Source: Prauserella halophila
Lineage (GTDB): Bacteria; Actinomycetota; Actinomycetes; Mycobacteriales; Pseudonocardiaceae
Length of the DNA: 57,827 nt
Reading direction: 5' to 3'
Assembly: GCF_024171895.1 (NCBI RefSeq)
Contig: NZ_JAMTCQ010000012.1
Span: forward strand, 1-57,827
Shown here: positions 9,446-18,519 of the stretch, one piece after another
Numbering within the stretch: position 1 is the first letter of the stretch
How the letters are laid out: each line of letters begins with the position of its first letter
Program-made: the position numbers and the translations under genes
Notes under the pieces: model-generated
Database searches by the model: none
What the model was told of the DNA's origin: nothing
Seen by the model: the letters and a program-made list of their open reading frames with translations, nothing else

Positions 9446-9921
9446 GGGCGAAGCTCGATCACCGTCTTGCCGATCCGGATGGGGACGCCGAGCGGGACTC
9501 GGAGGGGTGCAGTGACCTTAGCCCGATCGAGGTAGGTGCCGTTCGTCGAGCCCAGGTCTTCCACATACCACTCGTCTCCGCGCAGGGAGATACGAGCGTG
9601 GCGCGTCGACGCGTAGTCGTCGTCGAGCACCAGCGTGGAGTCGTCGGCACGGCCGATCAGGATCGGCTTGCCGTCGAGTGCGATACGCGTGCCGGACAAG
9701 GCGCCCTGCGTGACGACGAGCTGCCGCGGCATCTTCCCGCCACTGCGCCCGCCCGAACGTGGGCGCTTCTTGTCCTTGCCTCGGCGCAGACTGGGGAGAT
9801 TCACCCGCAGACCGGACGCCGCGTAGAGGTCCGAACGCACCACGCGCAGCGCGGCGAACACGAACAGCCACAGCAGCAGCAGAAACCCTGCTCTGGTGAG
9901 TTGTACGACCAGCTCCGGCAC
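9442..9921 (-). CDS. fhaB: FHA-domain membrane protein FhaB (FipA type)
   Basis: Phospho-threonine-binding scaffold of 159 residues in the kinase operon. A single N-terminal membrane segment (about 8-28) is followed by a basic linker and a C-terminal FHA domain (about 75-155) with the canonical residues in ILIGRADDSTLVL, STRHARISL and LGSTNGTYLD. In mycobacteria the orthologue is phosphorylated by these kinases and interacts with division proteins. GTG start at 9921. Confidence 0.93.
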   Translation of the reverse strand: MPELVVQLTRAGFLLLLWLFVFAALRVVRSDLYAASGLRVNLPSLRRGKDKKRPRSGGRSGGKMPRQLVVTQGALSGTRIALDGKPILIGRADDSTLVLDDDYASTRHARISLRGDEWYVEDLGSTNGTYLDRAKVTAPLRVPLGVPIRIGKTVIELRP

Positions 9922-10084
9922 GTGTTGTGTCAGCTCCCGCCTTTTCGCGCTCGCCCCACGGCGAACACGCCGCAGGCCCCCACATGGTCGCCATTATGCG
10001 TGACCAGCACGCGGCGTCCGTGCGGGATTGCCGAAAATCCGGGCTGGCGCTCCGCTGCCCGGGCCCGGCCGAACCCGGATCCGC

Positions 10085-11470
10085 TCAGCCCTGGGTCCGG
10101 AACACCAGCGACGAGTGACCCACACGGATCACGTCGCCGTCGGCCAGCTGCCAGGTCTGGACCGGCGTTCCGTTCACGGTCGAACCGTTCGTCGAGCCGA
10201 TGTCGGCGAGCGTGGCGCTCTGGCCGTCCCAGGTGATCTCCAGGTGGCGACGCGAGACACCCGTGTCCGGGAGGCGGAAATCGGCCTCCTGTCCGCGGCC
10301 CACGACGTTGCTGCCCTGCTTCAGGGCGTAGTTCCGGTTGGAGCCGTCGTCGAGCTGCAGCGACGCCGTCAGCGGCCGCGGCGGGGCGCCGGCGGGTGCG
10401 CCGGGCGCGCCGGGTGCACCGGGGGCGCCGGGGGCGCCGAAACCGCCGGGCTGGCCGTAGCCGCCGGGCTGGCCGTACGGATCCTGCGCGGGCTGGCCGT
10501 ACGGATCCGAGTGCGGGGGCGGAGCCTGCGCCGGGTAGCCGCCGGGAGGGCTCGGCGGAGCCCCGTAGCCCTGGTCGTAACCGGGCTGGCCGTACGGGTC
10601 CTGCGGTGGCTGGCCGTAACCCGGCTGGCCGTAGGGATCCTGCGGCGGCTGACCGTAACCGGGGTCGTAACCGCCGGGCTGGCCGTAGCCGGGCTGGCCG
10701 TACGGATCCTGCGGCGGCTGACCGTAGCCGGGCTGGCCGTACGGGTCCTGCGGTGGCTGGCCGTAACCCGGCTGGCCGTAGGGATCCTGCGGCGGCTGAC
10801 CGTAACCGGGGTCGTAGCCCTGGCCGTACGGGTCGTAGCCGGGCTGGCCGTAGCCCTGGTCGTAACCCTGGCCGTACGGGTCGTACCCCGGCTGGCCGTA
10901 GCCCTGGTCGTAGCCCGGCTGGCCATACCCCTGGTCGTAGCCGGGCTGTCCCTGTCCGTATCCGTACTGGCCCTGGCCGTACGGGTCACCCTGGTCGTAC
11001 TGGCCGTAGCCGCCGGGCTGGCTCATTGCTCGGTCTCCTGCGTCGCTGGTTCGTGCCGGCCGTGCTTGACCGTCGCCATCAAATGCAAATGCGGTGACGT
11101 CGGGATCAACGGTCGAGCGGGTCTTGAACTGTCCAGTATGCAGCGCTTCGTTGCGCTCTAGCGAAACTACGACGTCACCATAGGTGTCCCAACCGTGTTC
11201 GGACAGATGCTGTGAGACGGCATCCGCCAGCAATCCGGTGACCCGCTGCTCGTCGCCCGCCATCCGATCGTGATCTGCAGCACCCAAGGACACGATGTAG
11301 TGGTTCGGAGCGAGCCTGCGCCCGCCCGCGAGCTCACGAACGTTGTCCTCGCTTTCACGCTCCAGACTGCGCGCCACTTCCTCCGTGACGACGTTGCCGC
11401 CGAACATCCGGGCGAAGGTGTTGCCCACCAAGCTCTCGAGGCGCCGGTCAAAACGTTGCACACGACCCAA
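10085..11470 (-). CDS. fhaA: FHA-domain protein FhaA with DUF3662 N-domain
   Basis: Cytoplasmic FHA adaptor; in mycobacteria FhaA binds phosphorylated MviN (MurJ) and links lipid II flipping to PknB. Read from TTG at 11470 it is 461 residues, beginning [16 protein letters not shown], which matches the family. AGGAGG at 11485-11480 is 9 nt upstream, whereas a GTG at 11479 would have no spacing. The DUF3662 domain is about 1-115. Next comes a repeat region of about 200 residues built of Tyr-Gly-Gln-Pro units ([13 protein letters not shown]), encoded by near-identical DNA at about 10440-11020. The C-terminal FHA domain (about 365-458) has [17 protein letters not shown] and IGSTNG. A 163-nt gap separates it from fhaB. 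Confidence 0.93.
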   Translation of the reverse strand: MGRVQRFDRRLESLVGNTFARMFGGNVVTEEVARSLERESEDNVRELAGGRRLAPNHYIVSLGAADHDRMAGDEQRVTGLLADAVSQHLSEHGWDTYGDVVVSLERNEALHTGQFKTRSTVDPDVTAFAFDGDGQARPARTSDAGDRAMSQPGGYGQYDQGDPYGQGQYGYGQGQPGYDQGYGQPGYDQGYGQPGYDPYGQGYDQGYGQPGYDPYGQGYDPGYGQPPQDPYGQPGYGQPPQDPYGQPGYGQPPQDPYGQPGYGQPGGYDPGYGQPPQDPYGQPGYGQPPQDPYGQPGYDQGYGAPPSPPGGYPAQAPPPHSDPYGQPAQDPYGQPGGYGQPGGFGAPGAPGAPGAPGAPAGAPPRPLTASLQLDDGSNRNYALKQGSNVVGRGQEADFRLPDTGVSRRHLEITWDGQSATLADIGSTNGSTVNGTPVQTWQLADGDVIRVGHSSLVFRTQG

Positions 11471-11479
11471 TCCGGACAC

Positions 11480-11485
11480 CCTCCT
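11480..11485 (-). promoter_or_regulatory. Shine-Dalgarno AGGAGG that fixes the fhaA start
   Basis: On the minus strand AGGAGG lies 9 nt before TTG at 11470. It directly touches GTG at 11479, too close for use, so TTG is the likely start. Confidence 0.7.
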
Positions 11486-11605
11486 CCCTGGTGAACACCC
11501 CTCTGCCCATCGATCGTATCTGGGTTTGGCGGTCATGACACCGGGGCCGGTGAAAGCCTCCGGAACGGCCTGCTACGCTATTGGAGCTGCCGCAGAAAGG
11601 CACTC

Positions 11606-11688
11606 GCGCGAGTGGCGGAATGGCAGACGCGCACGGTTCAGGTCCGTGTGTCCGAAAGGACGTGTGGGTTCAACTCCCACCTCGCGCA
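11606..11688 (+). tRNA. tRNA-Leu (anticodon CAG)
   Basis: The acceptor arm GCGCGAG (11606-11612) pairs with CTCGCGC (11681-11687), with A as discriminator. The anticodon loop contains CAG within GGTTCAGGTCC. The class II variable arm GTGTCCGAAAGGACGT and the T-arm GTGGGTTCAACTCCCAC are clear. CCA is not encoded. The place next to fhaA is the same as leuT in M. tuberculosis. Confidence 0.97.
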
Positions 11689-11694
11689 CTCGAT

Positions 11695-11737
11695 CGAAGG
11701 CGCCCCATGCTTGTCGCTGGGGCGCCTTCGCTTTTTT
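11695..11737 (+). terminator. Intrinsic terminator of tRNA-Leu
   Basis: A perfect 13-bp stem, CGAAGGCGCCCCA (11695-11707) with TGGGGCGCCTTCG (11718-11730), is followed by CTTTTTT. This is the clearest rho-independent terminator in the window. Confidence 0.93.
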
Positions 11738-11835
11738 CGATCATCGTCATGTTTCGTGGGGGCGAAGCCCCCACACCCCACCCGGGGCGCTCCCCGGACC
11801 CCCATCCGCCGGGGTCACGTAGGCGCCGTGCACCG

Positions 11836-11919
11836 CGTGTTCTGCACTCAGGACGTCGTGTTGTGCACTCCGGGGACCGTGTTGCGGATTCCAGGGCGCG
11901 TGTTGCAGGTTCCGGGGCA
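11836..11919 (+). repeat. Four tandem 21-bp units (CGTGTTG family)
   Basis: Units start at 11836, 11857, 11878 and 11899, each beginning CGTGTT and ending with a GGGG- or GGA-type segment, for example CGTGTTGCGGATTCCAGGGC. Related units occur at 19889, 21118 and 21393. Confidence 0.8.
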
Positions 11920-12028
11920 GGAGGGGGTGCGAGTCCGGATGGTGCAGGCGCCGGTGGCCGGTCACCGGAGTGCCGGCGGCTCGCCATCGCGTTGATCTCG
12001 TTGACGGGACGCGCACGGTGGGTACGGC

Positions 12029-12034
12029 TACGGT
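12029..12034 (+). promoter_or_regulatory. -10-like hexamer of the PLP enzyme gene
   Basis: TACGGT ends 7 nt before GTG at 12042, a spacing typical of leaderless actinobacterial transcripts. No Shine-Dalgarno sequence is seen. Confidence 0.4.
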
Positions 12035-12041
12035 TGTCCGC

Positions 12042-13091
12042 GTGAACGATTCGTGGTCCGCGCGCACCCGCGCCATCCTCGCCGGCCGCCCCGACGCCGG
12101 TGACGGCAATCCAGCCAACGTCCCGCTCGTCCCGGCCAGCGCGCTCGGCCTCGAGTACTCCCGTGAGGTCGGCACTCCCACGTGGGCGGCGTTCGAAGAG
12201 GCCGTCGGCACTCTCGAAGGCGGCACCGCGACGGCGTACGCGTCCGGCATGGCCACCGTCACCGCCGTGCTCGACCTGCTGCCCGCGGGCGCGACGATCG
12301 CCGTTCCCCGCTACAGCTACGCCGGTACGCGCAGCGTGCTCGACCACGCCCAGCAGCAGGGCAAGCTGACCGTCCGGCGCATCGATCCCACCGACACCGA
12401 CGCCTGGATCGCCGCGGCCGGTGAGGTCGACGTGCTGTGGCTCGAATCGCCGGCCAACCCGACGCTCGACGTCACCGACCTCGACGCGGTCCTCACCGCC
12501 GCCGCTTCCGCCGAGCGCACGCCACTGACCGTCGTCGACAACACGTTCGCCACGCCGCTCGGCCAGCAGCCCCTGGGCATGGGCGCCGACGTGGTGGTGC
12601 ACAGCGTCACGAAGTTCATCGGCGGGCACAGCGACCTGCTCCTCGGCGTGGCCGTGACCGCACGCGACGACCTGTCGGCGTCACTGCGCGAGGCGCGCAC
12701 GCGCACGGGTGCCACGCCCGGTGCGCTCGAGGCATGGCTGGCGCTGCGCGGGCTGCGCACGCTCGGGGTGCGGTTCGCCGCGGCGTCGACGACCGCGTCG
12801 CTGCTGGCCGGACGGCTCGCCGAACATCCGGCCGTCGTGCGGGTGCGGTACCCGGCAGCGGGCGCGATGGTGTCGTTCGACCTCGCCGACGGCGACGCCG
12901 CCGAACGCCTCTGCGCGAACCTGACGCTCATCCACAACGCGACCAGCCTCGGCGGGGTCGAGAGCACCCTCGAACGCCGCGCTCACCTGCCGGGGGACTC
13001 CCACGTGCCCGCCGGCCTGCTGCGGCTGAGCGTCGGCCTCGAAGACCCCGAGGACCTGTGGCGTGACCTGGCCGGTGCGCTGGACGGTTGA
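12042..13091 (+). CDS. Cys/Met-metabolism PLP enzyme (cystathionine gamma-synthase/lyase type)
   Basis: Fold-type I pyridoxal-phosphate enzyme of about 349 residues from the trans-sulfuration family. Visible motifs: YASGMATV near 66 (cofactor phosphate region), ESPANPTLDV near 135, VVDNTFATP near 164, and the Schiff-base lysine Lys191 in SVTKFIGGHSD. It is shorter than classic MetB (about 380) because loops before the C-terminal domain are reduced, so the exact reaction (synthase, gamma-lyase or other) is open. GTG at 12042 is preferred over ATG at 11970 because the upstream residues look non-coding and a -10-like TACGGT precedes it. Confidence 0.85.
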   Translation: MNDSWSARTRAILAGRPDAGDGNPANVPLVPASALGLEYSREVGTPTWAAFEEAVGTLEGGTATAYASGMATVTAVLDLLPAGATIAVPRYSYAGTRSVLDHAQQQGKLTVRRIDPTDTDAWIAAAGEVDVLWLESPANPTLDVTDLDAVLTAAASAERTPLTVVDNTFATPLGQQPLGMGADVVVHSVTKFIGGHSDLLLGVAVTARDDLSASLREARTRTGATPGALEAWLALRGLRTLGVRFAAASTTASLLAGRLAEHPAVVRVRYPAAGAMVSFDLADGDAAERLCANLTLIHNATSLGGVESTLERRAHLPGDSHVPAGLLRLSVGLEDPEDLWRDLAGALDG

Positions 13092-13170
13092 CCCCTTGAC
13101 CACCGGTCGGCGCGGTGCCAACGTCAGCCTGCTGATCGGGTTCTCCGAGGTGGCCGGGAGGCGGTGACGG

Positions 13171-14706
13171 ATGGCGGCACGGCGGTCGGCGCTCTCGGCG
13201 TTGGCGTCCGCCGCGGTGTTGGCCGCGCCGCTCGCGCTGGCCGGCTGCACTGCGGGTTCGACGGCGATCGTGGCGGGCGGCCCGTCGACGCTGGCCGTGG
13301 GATTCACCGCAGAGCCGCAGAACTTCGACTTCACCACCACCGACGGCGCCGCGATTCCGCAGGCGCTGCTCTACAACGTCTACGAGACGCTGGTGAAGAT
13401 CGACTCGGACGGTGAGATCACGGGCGGGCTCGCCGAATCGTGGGACGTCAGCGACGACCGGACGGTGTACGACTTCCACCTGCGCGACGACGCGACGTTC
13501 AGCAACGGCGAACCGTTCACCGCATCGGATGTCGAATTCTCCGTCGAACGGGTAAAGCAGGACTGGACCATCTCGCTGCAGTCCGGCATGGACGTCGTCG
13601 ACCGGGTCGAGGTGGTCGGCGAGTACCACGCACGCGTCGTACTGAGCAGGCCCAGCAACTCGTGGTTGCGCGCCATGACCACCCGGATCGGTGCGATGTT
13701 CGACCCGAGCGGCGTGGCCGACCTGGCGAACGACCCCGTCGGCACCGGCCCGTACGACGTGGAGAGCAGGCGCCGCGGCGATGCGGTCGTGCTCACCCGC
13801 AACCCCGAGTACAGCCGCCCCGGCAGCCCCCGGCCCGAACCCGATTACCGCACGGTCGTGCTCAAGTACTACGCCGACGCGACGGCACTGAACAACGCGC
13901 TGCTCTCCGGCGGTATCGACGTCATCTCCGGCGTGACCGCACCCGATTCGGTTCCCCAGTTCGAGGCCGACAACCGGTTCCGGGTGCTGCAGGGCACGAC
14001 GAACGGCGAGGTCGTGCTCGCCTACAACAACCGCCGCGCCCCGCTCGACGACGTCCGCGTGCGCAAAGCGCTGACGTACGCCGTCGACCGGAAGGCGCTG
14101 CTCGAGGCCGCGTGGGGCGGGCGCGGCGAGCTGATCGGCAGCATGGTGCCGCCCACCGACCCGTGGTTCGAGGACCTCTCCGGCGAGTACCCGTACGACC
14201 CGGACCGCGCCCGCAGGCTGTTACGCGAGGCGGGACACGAATCGCTGCGGCTGAACCTGCGGATCGCCAACCTGCCGTACGCCGTGTCGTCGGCCCAGGT
14301 CGTCGCCGCGCATCTGAAGAAGGTCGGCGTGACCGTCGACATCGAACCGCTCGACTTCCCCGCGGTGTGGCTGCAACAGGTGTTCACCGACGGCGACTAC
14401 GACATGTCGATCGTCCAGCACGTCGAACCGCAGGACATCACGACGTTCGGCGACCCCGAGTTCTACTGGGGCTACGACAGCGAGCGGGTGCAGCGTCTGC
14501 TCACCGAGGCCGACACCGCCCCGCCCCGGGAGTACATCGCCGACATGCGCCGGGTCGCCAGGACGCTGTCCGACGACGCCGCCGCCAACTGGCTGTTCCT
14601 GTTCCCGAACATCGTCGTCGCGAAGAACGAGGTTCGCGGACTGCAGGCCAACCAGGTGAGCGAGTCGTTCGACCTCACCGGCCTCCGGCGGCAGGAGCCG
14701 TCGTGA
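13171..14706 (+). CDS. Peptide/nickel-type ABC importer, substrate-binding lipoprotein
   Basis: Family 5 extracellular binding protein, 511 residues. The N-terminal signal ends in a lipobox, LALAGC, so the mature protein is lipid-anchored outside the membrane. The body shows DppA/OppA hallmarks: ALLYNVYETLVKI, GLAESWDVSDD, YDFHLRDDATFSNGEPFTA, and later VRKALTYAVDRKALLEA. GGGAGG lies about 9 nt before the ATG. First gene of a tightly packed operon with two permeases, two ATPases and an amidase. The ligand is probably an oligopeptide or other amide compound; sequence does not show which. Confidence 0.92.
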   Translation: MAARRSALSALASAAVLAAPLALAGCTAGSTAIVAGGPSTLAVGFTAEPQNFDFTTTDGAAIPQALLYNVYETLVKIDSDGEITGGLAESWDVSDDRTVYDFHLRDDATFSNGEPFTASDVEFSVERVKQDWTISLQSGMDVVDRVEVVGEYHARVVLSRPSNSWLRAMTTRIGAMFDPSGVADLANDPVGTGPYDVESRRRGDAVVLTRNPEYSRPGSPRPEPDYRTVVLKYYADATALNNALLSGGIDVISGVTAPDSVPQFEADNRFRVLQGTTNGEVVLAYNNRRAPLDDVRVRKALTYAVDRKALLEAAWGGRGELIGSMVPPTDPWFEDLSGEYPYDPDRARRLLREAGHESLRLNLRIANLPYAVSSAQVVAAHLKKVGVTVDIEPLDFPAVWLQQVFTDGDYDMSIVQHVEPQDITTFGDPEFYWGYDSERVQRLLTEADTAPPREYIADMRRVARTLSDDAAANWLFLFPNIVVAKNEVRGLQANQVSESFDLTGLRRQEPS

Positions 14707-15683
14707 CGGTGGGTGAGCGCGTCGCGGCGGGAGCCAGTCCGGCGGTGGCGATCGCGCGCAGGCTCGTGATCTTCGTGGTGAGCGTGGGTGTCGCGTCGGT
14801 CGTGGTGTTCGCGTTCATGGCGGTGCTGCCGGGCGATCCGGCGCAGGTCGCGCTCGGGGTGAACGCGACGCCGGAGCTCGTCGAGCAGACGCGGCAGGAG
14901 TTCGGCCTCGACCGGCCACTGGTGACGCAGTATCTCGACTGGATGGGCGGCCTGCTGACCGGCGATTTCGGCACCTCGTACGTCACGAAGGAGGCGATCG
15001 GGCCGCAGCTGCTCGACCGGTTGGGCGTGACGCTGTGGCTGGTCGGCGCGGGGATGCTCGTCGCGCTGCTGCTCGCCGTGCCGACGGGGATCGTCGCCGC
15101 GGTGCGGCACCGTAAGCCGAGTGGCGTGATCGTGTCGGCGGCGTCGCAGGTGGGCGTGGCGGTGCCCGCGTTCCTGGCGGCGATCATCCTGGTGCAGGTG
15201 TTCGCGGTGCAGCTCGGCTGGCTGCCGTCGGGCGGGTGGACGCCGCCCGCCTACGACGTCGGCGCGTGGCTGAGCGGGCTGATCCTGCCCGCGGTGTCGC
15301 TGGGCCTGGTACAGGGTGCGGTGCTGACGCGGTACGTGCGTTCCGCGGTGCTCGACGTGCAGCGGGAGGACTTCCTGCGCACCGCGCGGGCCAAGGGGCT
15401 GCGGCCGTACCCGGCGCTGCTGCGGCACGGGTTGCGCAACGCGGCGGTCCCGGTGGTGACGGTCCTGGGACTGCAGCTGGCGACCCTGCTCGTCGGCGCC
15501 GTGGTGATCGAGCGGGTGTTCGTGCTCCCCGGTCTGGGCAGCATGCTGCTCGACGCCGTCGCGGCGCGGGACCTGCTGACGGTGCAGAGCGTCGTGCTGG
15601 TGCTCGTGGTGGGAGTGCTGCTGGTGAACTTCCTGGTCGACGTGCTGTACGCGGTTCTCGATCCCCGGTTGCGGAGGTCGTGA
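14703..15683 (+). CDS. ABC importer permease (DppB type)
   Basis: Inner-membrane permease of 326 residues with about six membrane segments. GDPAQVALG after the first segment and the EAA-like loop near the end (DFLRTARAKGLRPYPALLRH) mark the DppB/OppB family and contact the ATPases. The GTG start overlaps the binding-protein stop by 4 nt (GTGA). Confidence 0.92.
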   Translation: MTVGERVAAGASPAVAIARRLVIFVVSVGVASVVVFAFMAVLPGDPAQVALGVNATPELVEQTRQEFGLDRPLVTQYLDWMGGLLTGDFGTSYVTKEAIGPQLLDRLGVTLWLVGAGMLVALLLAVPTGIVAAVRHRKPSGVIVSAASQVGVAVPAFLAAIILVQVFAVQLGWLPSGGWTPPAYDVGAWLSGLILPAVSLGLVQGAVLTRYVRSAVLDVQREDFLRTARAKGLRPYPALLRHGLRNAAVPVVTVLGLQLATLLVGAVVIERVFVLPGLGSMLLDAVAARDLLTVQSVVLVLVVGVLLVNFLVDVLYAVLDPRLRRS

Positions 15684-16492
15684 TGCGCGGCAACCTCGTC
15701 GTCGGCGGAGCGCTCGTGGGCGTGGTCGTGGTGACGGCGCTCGTGTCGCTGCTGTGGACCCCGCTCGACCCGCAGGCCGTCGACGCGAGCGTGCGGTTGC
15801 TCGGGCCGACGTCGCAGCACCTGCTCGGCACCGACAAGTTCGGCCGCGACGTCCTCAGTCAGCTCATGGTCGGTGCGCAGACGACGCTGTACGTCGGGAT
15901 CGTCGCCGTCGGGCTGGCCGCCGTGGCCGGGGTGCCGCTGGGCGTGCTGGCGGCGATGGGGCCGCGGTGGCTCGGCGAGCTGGTCCTGCGGACCAGTGAC
16001 CTCGTGCTGGCGTTTCCCGCGCTGTTGCTGGCGATCATGCTCGCGGCGGTCTACGGCGCGAGCACGCTGACGGCGATGATCGCGATCGGGGTGGCGACCG
16101 TGCCTGCGTTCGCACGTGTCGCCCGGGCGGGCACGCTGCAGGTGCTCTCGCGGGAGTACACGCTCGCCGCGCGGGCCGGTGGGCGGTCGCGGTGGTGGAT
16201 CGCGTGGCGCCACGTGCTGCCGAACGTCTCGGGCATGGTCGTGGTGCAGTCGTCGGTGTCGTTCGCGATGGCTGTGCTCGCCGAGGCGGCGCTGTCGTTC
16301 CTGGGGTTCGGCACCGCGCCGCCGACCCCGTCGTGGGGGCGGATGCTGCAGGAATCGCAGGAACTCCTGGCCGTCGACGCGCGGCTGGCGCTCGTCCCGG
16401 GCTTGGCGATCGCGGCGGTCGTGCTCGGCTTCAACCTGCTCGGCGACGGCCTCCGCGACCGGTTCGACCCCCACCTGGAGGCCCGCCGATGA
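15683..16492 (+). CDS. ABC importer permease (DppC type)
   Basis: Second permease, 269 residues. The early motif HLLGTDKFGRDVLSQLMVGAQ is diagnostic for DppC/OppC, and the EAA loop REYTLAARAGGRSRWWIAWRH lies near residue 155. ATG at 15683 shares a base with the previous stop (TGATG); GTG at 15680 is an alternative. It lacks the longer N-terminal extension of some DppC proteins. Confidence 0.92.
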   Translation: MRGNLVVGGALVGVVVVTALVSLLWTPLDPQAVDASVRLLGPTSQHLLGTDKFGRDVLSQLMVGAQTTLYVGIVAVGLAAVAGVPLGVLAAMGPRWLGELVLRTSDLVLAFPALLLAIMLAAVYGASTLTAMIAIGVATVPAFARVARAGTLQVLSREYTLAARAGGRSRWWIAWRHVLPNVSGMVVVQSSVSFAMAVLAEAALSFLGFGTAPPTPSWGRMLQESQELLAVDARLALVPGLAIAAVVLGFNLLGDGLRDRFDPHLEARR

Positions 16493-17364
16493 CGGAACGT
16501 GCCTGCCCCGAAGGGCACCTTGGGGGCGTTGAGCGCCCCGAAGGGGCCCTTGGGGGCGTCGACCGCCCCGATTCTTCCCCTGATCAAGGGCTGCACCGTG
16601 AACCCGAACGTGACGGTCTGCTCGCTGTCGACGGGCTGAGCATCACGCACGATGACGGGGAACTGGTGGACGACGTCTCGTTCCGTATCGCGCAGGGGGA
16701 GCGGGTCGGACTGATCGGCGCATCCGGATCGGGCAAGTCACTCACCGCGTCGGCGATCATGGGCCTGCTGCCGGACGGACTCGCGGCATCCGGATCGGTG
16801 ACGCTGCGGGGACGGCAGCTCCTCGGTGCCCCGGAACGCGAGCTGTCCCGCCTGCGCGGCAAGGACCTCGGCATGGTGTTCCAGGAGCCGATGACCGCGC
16901 TCAACCCGGCGATGCGCATCGGCAGGCAGGTCGCCGAGGCGCTCACGATCCACGGCACGGCCCGTCGCAGAGCAGCCGACCGCGCCCGCGAACTGCTCGA
17001 CCGCGTCGGCCTGCCGGAACGGACGGCGCGCGCCTACCCTCACGAACTCTCCGGCGGGCAGCGGCAGCGCGTGCTGCTCACCATCGCGCTCGCCAACGAC
17101 CCCGCCCTGCTGATCTGCGACGAACCCACCACGGCGCTCGACGTGACGGTGCAGGCCCAGGTGCTCGACCTCGTCGCCGAAGGCGTGCGCGACCGCGGCA
17201 CCTCCCTGCTTTTCATCACCCACGACCTCGCCGTCATCGCGTCGGTGTGCGAGCGCGTGCTGGTGTGCCGCGACGGTCGTCTCGTCGAGGAAGGCCCCGT
17301 CCGGGCGGTGCTGTCGGACCCCGAACACGACTACACCCGGCGACTCGTGGAGGCCGCACTGTGA
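16489..17364 (+). CDS. ABC importer ATPase (DppD type) with repeat-derived N-terminus
   Basis: ATP-binding subunit, 291 residues. Walker A is GASGSGKS (about 83-90), the signature LSGGQRQR, Walker B LLICDEPTTALD and the H-loop ITHDLAV. The start ATG overlaps the DppC stop by 4 nt. Residues 5 to about 27 are encoded by a near-palindromic interspersed repeat (16503-16557) also present upstream of trpG. This gives glycine-rich PEGHLGGVERPEGALGG before the real domain begins at about 44 (LLAVDGLSI). The element kept the frame open, so the gene is probably functional. Confidence 0.9.
   Translation: MTERACPEGHLGGVERPEGALGGVDRPDSSPDQGLHREPERDGLLAVDGLSITHDDGELVDDVSFRIAQGERVGLIGASGSGKSLTASAIMGLLPDGLAASGSVTLRGRQLLGAPERELSRLRGKDLGMVFQEPMTALNPAMRIGRQVAEALTIHGTARRRAADRARELLDRVGLPERTARAYPHELSGGQRQRVLLTIALANDPALLICDEPTTALDVTVQAQVLDLVAEGVRDRGTSLLFITHDLAVIASVCERVLVCRDGRLVEEGPVRAVLSDPEHDYTRRLVEAAL
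16503..16557 (+). repeat. Copy B of palindromic interspersed repeat inside a gene
   Basis: It holds one full unit (16526-16557, 31/32 identical to 418-449) preceded by a half unit, CCCCGAAGGGCACCTTGGGG. The halves are mutually near-palindromic. It encodes residues 5 to about 23 of the DppD-type ATPase. Confidence 0.82.
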
Positions 17365-18515
17365 CGTCCACGCCCGACGGAGTTCCCGCCACGCCGGCGT
17401 CCGCGGCCCCCACACCGGACGCCGCTACGCCAGCCCCGGCCACGTCGGATGCTGCCACGCCCGCCCCGGCCACTCCGGACACCGCGGCACCGATCCTCGC
17501 GGTACGCGACCTCGAACGCACGTACCGCGGCGGGGTTCACGCGCTGCGCGGCGTATCGCTCGACGTGCCACGCGGCGGACGGTTCGGCATCGTCGGCGAA
17601 TCCGGTTCCGGAAAGTCCACTCTGGTCAGACTGCTCGCCGCGCTCGACCGGCCGACCGCGGGCACGGTCACGTTCGACCGCCGGCGCATCGACGACCGCC
17701 GCGATCGTGACCTCGGGTTCCTGCGGCGACGGCTGCAGGTCGTGTTCCAGGATCCGATGGGATCGCTCGACCCGCGCATGCGTGTGCGCGACATCATCAG
17801 CGAACCGCTCGGCCGCACGCGCGGCCGTGACGAGCGGGTGGCCGAACTGCTCGAGGCAGTCGACCTGCCCGCCGACGCGGGCCTGCAGTATCCGCACCGG
17901 TTCTCCGGTGGGCAGCGCCAGCGCATCTCGATCGCCCGCGCGCTGGCACCGCAGCCGGAGGTGCTGATCGCCGACGAGGCCGTCAGCGCGCTCGACGTGC
18001 TGGTGCGCAAACAGATTCTGGACCTGCTCACCCGGCTCGTCGACGAGTACGCGCTGACACTCGTGTTCGTCTCGCACGACCTCGGTGTGGTGCGGAAGGT
18101 GTGCGACGAGGTCGCCGTGATGCGCCGGGGCGAGCTCGTCGAGCACGGGCCGGTCGACGACGTGTACGACGCGCCCCGCCACGACTACACCCGCGAGCTG
18201 ATCGCCGCCGCCCCGACACTGCACGGGGCTCTGTCGCAGCCACAGCGGGGACGATCTTTCGGCGACGCGGCGCCGGTCGAACCACCCGGCCCGGAACCAC
18301 CCGGCCCGGAACCGCACGGCCCGGAACCGCACGGCCCGGAACCGCACGGCCCGGAACCGCACGGCCCGGAACCGCACGGCCCGGAACCGCAGGCCGCCGA
18401 ACCACAGAGTTCCGAATCGCAGAGCCCCGAGTCACAGGCCCCAGAATCACCGGACCCAGAATCACCGGACCCCGAATCTTCACGCTCCGAGTATCCACCG
18501 TCCGAAAAGGAGTGA
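17361..18515 (+). CDS. ABC importer ATPase (DppF type) with low-complexity ends
   Basis: Second ATP-binding subunit, 384 residues. Walker A is GESGSGKST, the signature FSGGQRQRIS, Walker B EVLIADEAVSALD and the H-loop VSHDLGV. A Pro/Ala/Thr-rich N-extension of about 45 residues precedes the domain. The normal C-terminal region (HDYTRELIAAAP) is followed by a 90-residue tail with seven Glu-Pro-(Pro/His)-Gly-Pro units and then Ser/Glu/Pro-rich sequence. The tail is not part of the family and is probably disordered. GTG start overlaps the DppD stop (GTGA). Confidence 0.91.
   Translation: MTSTPDGVPATPASAAPTPDAATPAPATSDAATPAPATPDTAAPILAVRDLERTYRGGVHALRGVSLDVPRGGRFGIVGESGSGKSTLVRLLAALDRPTAGTVTFDRRRIDDRRDRDLGFLRRRLQVVFQDPMGSLDPRMRVRDIISEPLGRTRGRDERVAELLEAVDLPADAGLQYPHRFSGGQRQRISIARALAPQPEVLIADEAVSALDVLVRKQILDLLTRLVDEYALTLVFVSHDLGVVRKVCDEVAVMRRGELVEHGPVDDVYDAPRHDYTRELIAAAPTLHGALSQPQRGRSFGDAAPVEPPGPEPPGPEPHGPEPHGPEPHGPEPHGPEPHGPEPQAAEPQSSESQSPESQAPESPDPESPDPESSRSEYPPSEKE
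18279..18383 (+). repeat. 15-bp tandem repeat in the DppF-type gene
   Basis: Seven in-frame 15-bp units (GAACCGCACGGCCCG and close variants) encode Glu-Pro-His-Gly-Pro or Glu-Pro-Pro-Gly-Pro. The near-identical DNA implies recent expansion by slippage. Confidence 0.9.
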
Positions 18516-18519
18516 GGTC

